Source of the DNA: Liolophura sinensis
Taxonomy: Eukaryota; Mollusca; Polyplacophora; Chitonida; Chitonidae
Assembly: GCF_032854445.1 (NCBI RefSeq)
Contig: NC_088302.1
Location: forward strand, 17,575,767 to 17,639,766
Direction: 5' to 3'
Length of the DNA: 64,000 bases
Part shown: positions 59,241 to 64,000 of the stretch, piece by piece
Position numbering within the stretch: position 1 is the first letter of the stretch
How the letters are laid out: every line of letters begins with the position of its first letter
The notes under the pieces: model-generated
What the model was told of the DNA's origin: nothing
The model's input: the letters and a program-made list of their open reading frames with translations, nothing else
Databases searched by the model: none
Program-made: the position numbers and the translations under genes

Positions 59241-60296
59241 TAGCAAACGGTATTTCCTTGCATGCGCGTAAAGTTTTCGTAACGCTTCGCTACACTCATT
59301 TACAAACACTGTCCCAAAGCCTGTGGACTGGTGAAACCATATCTTGTCTAACTAAGGGGTAAAACTCACCTGGAGAGGTGATTACAAAAGTGTAAATTAT
59401 AAATATATGAATAGGCTATAACAGTGATAACGTACCCCCAGTGTGTAAATATATTCGTGTGTAAATACAGGTCTGTGCTCCAGTGAATGTCAGTCTTTGT
59501 CTGAGACGAATCCCTGGGCGACTTCTAGTTGAGAACGGACTCGCCGTTGTTGAACCTGTTCGCTTTCTTGCGATTTGTATAGCGGTTTCCACACACCAAG
59601 AAAATGCTGTTAAGAGGACAGGCCCTGCAGACTGTCTCTCTAACAGTTAGCCTGGCCTGTTGGAAACACAGGGCTTCTTCTTGAGAGACAGAATTTTACG
59701 ACATCCCGTTCCGATGTCCTACTTAAAATTCGTGTCTTCTTAAGAACATCAACTCTGGAGTTTTCCCTCCGACATAATCAGAAGACGCGGAAAACGATAC
59801 CCACATCACCGAGTTACCCATCACAACACCTCGACACCAGACTGTCAGCGGACTTAAGGCATCCAGTTTATATTTACTAGTGTTGATTGTGCAAACGATT
59901 GTGCCTCCGCTGTCTTTGGGAGTGTTAATACGTTGTATAGAGGACATAATTTTGTTATCTGGAAGCCTTGGGTTGACGTCATACATCTATTCACGTCTGG
60001 ACCTTGCCATCTGAACATCTGGACAAAACATGATCCCCTATTTTTAACCCGATTAGCGTTATATTTGCCACATCCTGATCCTTTTTGGAGTATACCTCGG
60101 AAATTTCCATTAAGTTTACCCTGTAAACGCAGCCCCATGTAGTATACTTCTTTTATGTTGATGTCCTTATTTCTGTCGGATTACTTCTGTATATGGAATG
60201 AAATTTTAATTACCGGTATGCAAAGATGAAGACAATCCATCCTGCTGATACGAAAGGCTGAATTCAACTGGATACCGTATTTAACTCTCTCACAAA

Positions 60297-60319
60297 ATGC
60301 GGACACCTTTAAAACAACG
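60297..60319 (+). CDS. Gal3ST-like sulfotransferase, first coding exon
   Basis: This short exon reads MRTPLKQ plus two bases of the next codon and ends AACAACG|GTAAGTC. Joined to the exon at 61625 it gives an Arg codon (CG+G) and an unbroken 410-codon frame including the stop. The basic residues before the membrane anchor fit a type II Golgi protein. Support is the ATG, the strong donor, the phase match and the lack of an ATG before the anchor in the next exon; no transcript was available. Confidence 0.7.
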
Positions 60320-61624
60320 GTAAGTCATTGTTATTCCTAACAAACTGGCCCTTCACCACGAGCGTAACCGTACATATTCTTTTGTCGTATTTTCATCAAT
60401 TATACTTCTTTTAAGAAGCCTTAAGAACCCCACAGTTTACCCAGGTGATGCTGCCGAAAGATCTCATTTCCGGCTGTTCTCAAGACATCTTTACAATGAT
60501 CGCTTAGGGATTTGGCCATAGTCAAGTGGTCAGTGTTCTTGCCTTTCACTCACTACCAGCACAGAAAATACGATTTGCCGGTTCAAACCAAGCCATGGAC
60601 AAGGATATGATCAGTCTGTAGCTCCTCCGTTCTCACTGTTCATGGGCATACTCCTCACAGCACAAGTCCCGGGCACTGCGCTGGTTTTACATCACTGCCA
60701 CCAATAGACAAGTTTGACCTTTGGAGACACACCACTTGTGTCCTTTCGCGGAACTTTTTAATCAACATTCATAATAAAATTGTTTCAGGTTTTGGTTAGA
60801 ATCATGTAGTGTCTAATTTAGGCAAAGAGAATGCATGTGCATAAAGTGTTATTAGAAAACAAAGGTTGAAAGGGATTGGTTGTCTTTTCTGATATCACTT
60901 CTTGATGCATCACATTGACCCCAGTGACTTCGGCGTTGCTCAAGATTTGTGCACAAAATTTTCTCTTGGTGGCAGTGATGTAAAGGGAACGTTGAGAGCG
61001 ACGCATGCGCTGTCATTGGTATGGTTCATGGTGACAATAAAGTGGTCGACGACGCTCGTGCCATCGGCGACGCTTGGGTGATCAACGATCTACATTTCCA
61101 TACGTCACATGTGGTAAAGTTTGTCAGTGATTGCCAAGAGTCGATGGCACAATCACGGTATTGCGGTTTCTACCAACTCATAAAATAACCGCCATGGTGT
61201 TATAATCGATGAAAACTTGTGTATAGCGATAAACAACTATCAATCAAAAAAAATTAAATGAGTAAAATACCAATTAAATGAAGTGCGTAAGATACGATTC
61301 AAATGAATAAATAACGTGACTGCTTAAAAAAAAACATTTATTTATTTTTTAGATGGATCAATTTTTTCATTTACATAACGCCAATCAGACTTCATCGTGC
61401 ATGATGAAACGATAAGGGGCCTATAGTCCTCAGTGGATGTTTTAATGATTTTTTCAGTCTCTTCTCTTTAGCCCACCAATTGTACTTCATAAACACATTT
61501 GTAATTTTACAGTCATCAGCATTACAGCTTAGTTTCATAGGTTCATTAATTTTCAAGGATTAATTGACCTATTTGGGATTTATTGTTTAGCGGCATAATT
61601 TAACACAGTTTTTTTTTCTTGCAG

Positions 61625-62831
61625 GACATGCGCAAGACTCAGTGTGAAGGTGTATGTTTTCCTGACTATAGTGCTCATTCTTCTGCTATTAATTAGGTAC
61701 AACATCCTCACAAAGGCACAACCAATTCACGAGGATCTCAACTTTAACGAGATCGTCAAAGATTTGTTGAGGCGCACTGACGAAATGTTGAAGAACGAAC
61801 AACAACGCGTCGCGGGAAACACCGAGAAACGTCACGTGATCTACGTAAGGATTCCTAAAACCGGAAGTAGCACCATGACCTTCATGATGTGGAGATTTGG
61901 GCTGGGCAGAAACTTGACTTTTCTCCTCCCCAAGAAAGGTGGCGAAGGCAACGAACCCAGTCTAACAAAAGGTCGCTTCTATCTTCCAGAGAATGGACAA
62001 TTCTGTGATCTGATGGCAAACCATGTTGTTTATAATCATACAAATTTCAAACTTTATTTCCCGCCAGATTCTTTGTATATTTCACTCATTCGGGAACCCA
62101 TGAGTCAGTTGTCGTCCACACTTCGAGTTTTACAACGTGAACTCAAGGTCAGTATCTGCACCAATGAAAACATCGTTTCTCATTTTCTCCGTAGTCCGGT
62201 TTCCTACGAACGGAATTCATTGGCCACTTCGTTCACGCGTAATCCCGCAATGTATTACTTCGGGTTACGCAAAACAGAGTTTGGTGATATACAAAGGGTG
62301 AAGGAAATCATCCAAGACATCGACAAGACATTTGCATTAATTTTAATATTGGAAAGATTTGATGAATCTTTGATTCTCTTGAAAAGACGATTTGGTTGGA
62401 CAATGAGAGACATTATTTACCTAAAAACAAATGTAAACCTACGGATGTGCAAAAACTCACCTGTTTCGGACCGGGACAGGGATCGACTGGAAACATGGTC
62501 GATGGCAGATCATCTTTTATATGATTTTTTCTCCAAAAAATTAAACTCTCTTATAGGTCAACAAGATCAATCTTTTCATCAAGAGGTGCAGATTTTTAAA
62601 AAATATCTATCCCAGACGGACCGTTTTTGCCGGACGTCGAGTAGAGAAAATCGGATACGGGTACTCAAACTGGAGATATCTCCCTTCAATTCTGAGTTTT
62701 TCTATACGATGACAGACTGTCATTTGTGGCAGATGCGAGGGCTGCAATTCTTGAACGACATTCGTGGTTATCAGAACAGATTTGCTCCCAACTGTAATCA
62801 CCAATATGATCAAATAAACAGTCGAATCTAA
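61625..62831 (+). CDS. Galactose-3-O-sulfotransferase-like enzyme, main exon
   Basis: The predicted enzyme transfers sulfate from PAPS to the 3-OH of a galactose residue on glycolipid or glycoprotein in the Golgi lumen. With the first exon the protein is 409 residues, the usual size for vertebrate-type Gal3STs. A type II anchor (VYVFLTIVLILLLLIRY) lies near residues 17-33. The 5'-phosphosulfate site is RIPKTGSSTM (about 83-92) and the 3'-phosphate site is SLIREPMSQLSST (about 161-173). Later family landmarks are LILERFDESLILLKRRFGW, the TWSMADHLLYDFF block and a Cys-rich C-terminus. NxT glycosylation sequons lie near residues 104 and 145. The acceptor tttcttgcag is at 61615-61624, and the exon is in phase with 60319. 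The GTG at 61644 is only an internal Val. It could instead be another sulfotransferase of Pfam type PF06990; the exact acceptor sugar cannot be told. Confidence 0.9.
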
Positions 62832-63835
62832 GACGAATTACACTCGATTTCTTGGAATACTGTTATATTAAAATGGGCTTTACAAATTATTGTCCGGAGT
62901 ACCGGTATCGATGATAGGCCAACACGTATTAATGATACGTGTCATTGTGGGTTTTTTAATTTCGTAATTTGTGCCGATTACAATATGGTCTTCATGGTTT
63001 GCTTTTCCTAGTTATGGTAACAGTGAACAGAATGCAGGTAAACCGAGGTTCTTGGTGGACTTCTCGGACCAAGCAGATAAAGCTGATGCATTTCGACGTC
63101 ATACATTCTTACAAAATCGCTCATAGTGAAAAAGCATATCATTTTACTTGTTGAATTGATAGTTGTTTAACTCCACATGATATTCAAGATATTTTCACTT
63201 TCACTTGGTGTTCAGTTTTATTTTTTTAAAGATGTAGGAGACCTCAGTTTGAAGAGAAAGCCATTGATTTTTGGCGAGTTACTGGCGAAATCTTCCATGT
63301 GATATATCATACTGGTGTGAGACACGTGGTCTCCAGTTAAGACCAGGATGAAGTTGCATACCTGTTTGTTTCAAAACATTGGTTTAAAAGAGCAGCGCAT
63401 CACCACGAAGAAAGACTGATTGGAATCGATGCCTTGGCCATTTGCCTTTACCCCATTACCAAATATGATGGGACTCTCAAGTGAAAACTATAAAACACGG
63501 AGTATAGAACTACCTTATCTCGACTGAGAGCTTACCTTGCATTTGACTGTACATGATCAACAAGGCCTGGTGACAATATGCTCTACGTTCGGTTTACATA
63601 CTCATTACAGCCTGGCACATGCTTCGCTCTCTGTGTTCGCTTTGCATCTTTGTGTCAAGTCATCCAAGTGCACTTTATATCGATACAGCATACGCTGTCA
63701 TGGTAGATAAGGGCTAACTTAGCTAAGTGAGCTTCATGAAACCGGCCCCTAAAATATGACCACCGTCAAACACTTAGCCAGAGCTAGATTCGAACATACA
63801 ACCTCAATTGTCAAGTGCCAATTTGCTTTCGTTTA

Positions 63836-64000
63836 GAGTGAGTGTGAATGAGTGAGTGAGTGCTTGGGGTTTCGCGTCGTACTCAACTATTTTTCAGTCA
63901 TATGACGACGAAAGAATCCTTAGGGCATATGTAATGTGCCTCATTGTAGCAGGACGGAATTCCACCGCTCTTTTATCTAGTGCTCCTTCACTGAGACGAC
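63836..64000 (-). mobile_element. SINE-B, cut by the window end
   Basis: gagtgagtgagtgcttggggtttcgcgtcg through gtcatatgacgacgaaagaatccttagg to ctgctccttcactgagacgac-like sequence. The head lies beyond the window. Confidence 0.9.

Noticed and set aside
59723..60142. Frames on both strands upstream of the sulfotransferase
   Set aside because: More likely part of the 5' flank; no motif and no matching splice phase.

Overview
The window is a piece of animal nuclear DNA. It is AT-rich, most of it is non-coding, the genes are split by introns with GT/AG boundaries, and it is packed with tRNA-derived SINEs, fold-back MITE-like elements, minisatellites and one decayed non-LTR retrotransposon. Two SINE types recur. 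One has a stretch reading 'acgccgtactcaagaatat' and an (AAAT)n tail; the other ends in a (CACT)n tail. Together with a NIT-domain guanylate cyclase, they suggest a lophotrochozoan, most likely a mollusc. That is inference; no species can be named. One scaffold gap of 200 N lies at 31276-31475.

Three protein-coding genes can be supported, all reconstructed from separate exons. (1) A NIT-domain membrane guanylate cyclase on the minus strand has a large exon at 29168-30702 and a second catalytic exon at 27432-27530. Its 5' and 3' ends were not found, and each exon carries one apparent single-base loss. (2) A nodulin-like major-facilitator transporter on the minus strand has exons at 54472-54607, 48949-49155 and 45859-47457. 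The splice phases agree and about 12 membrane segments can be counted. Its central loop is a 13-residue tandem repeat broken by a 14-base deletion. (3) A galactose-3-O-sulfotransferase-like type II membrane enzyme on the plus strand has a 23-base first coding exon at 60297-60319 and a main exon at 61625-62831, 409 residues in total. The three do not form a pathway.

Layout: 1-27400 is mostly SINEs, MITEs and a dispersed repeat family, ending in a 34-bp minisatellite of about 54 copies (24710-26570). The cyclase lies at 27.4-30.7 kb. From 31 to 42 kb there is gene-free sequence with minisatellites of 21, 25 and 36 bp and a 204-bp duplication. At 42051-44405 a unit with 14-bp perfect terminal inverted repeats is flanked by TTAA and contains a truncated jockey-like reverse transcriptase. 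From 45.8 to 54.6 kb is the transporter, whose second intron holds a 33-bp minisatellite that begins exactly at the exon 2 splice donor. From 55 to 64 kb there is a direct-repeat pair, the sulfotransferase and a SINE cut by the window edge.

The most unusual observations are the splice-donor-seeded minisatellite, the coding minisatellite in the transporter loop, the TTAA composite element, and several SINE insertions whose target-site duplications, and in one case an empty paralogous site, can be read directly.
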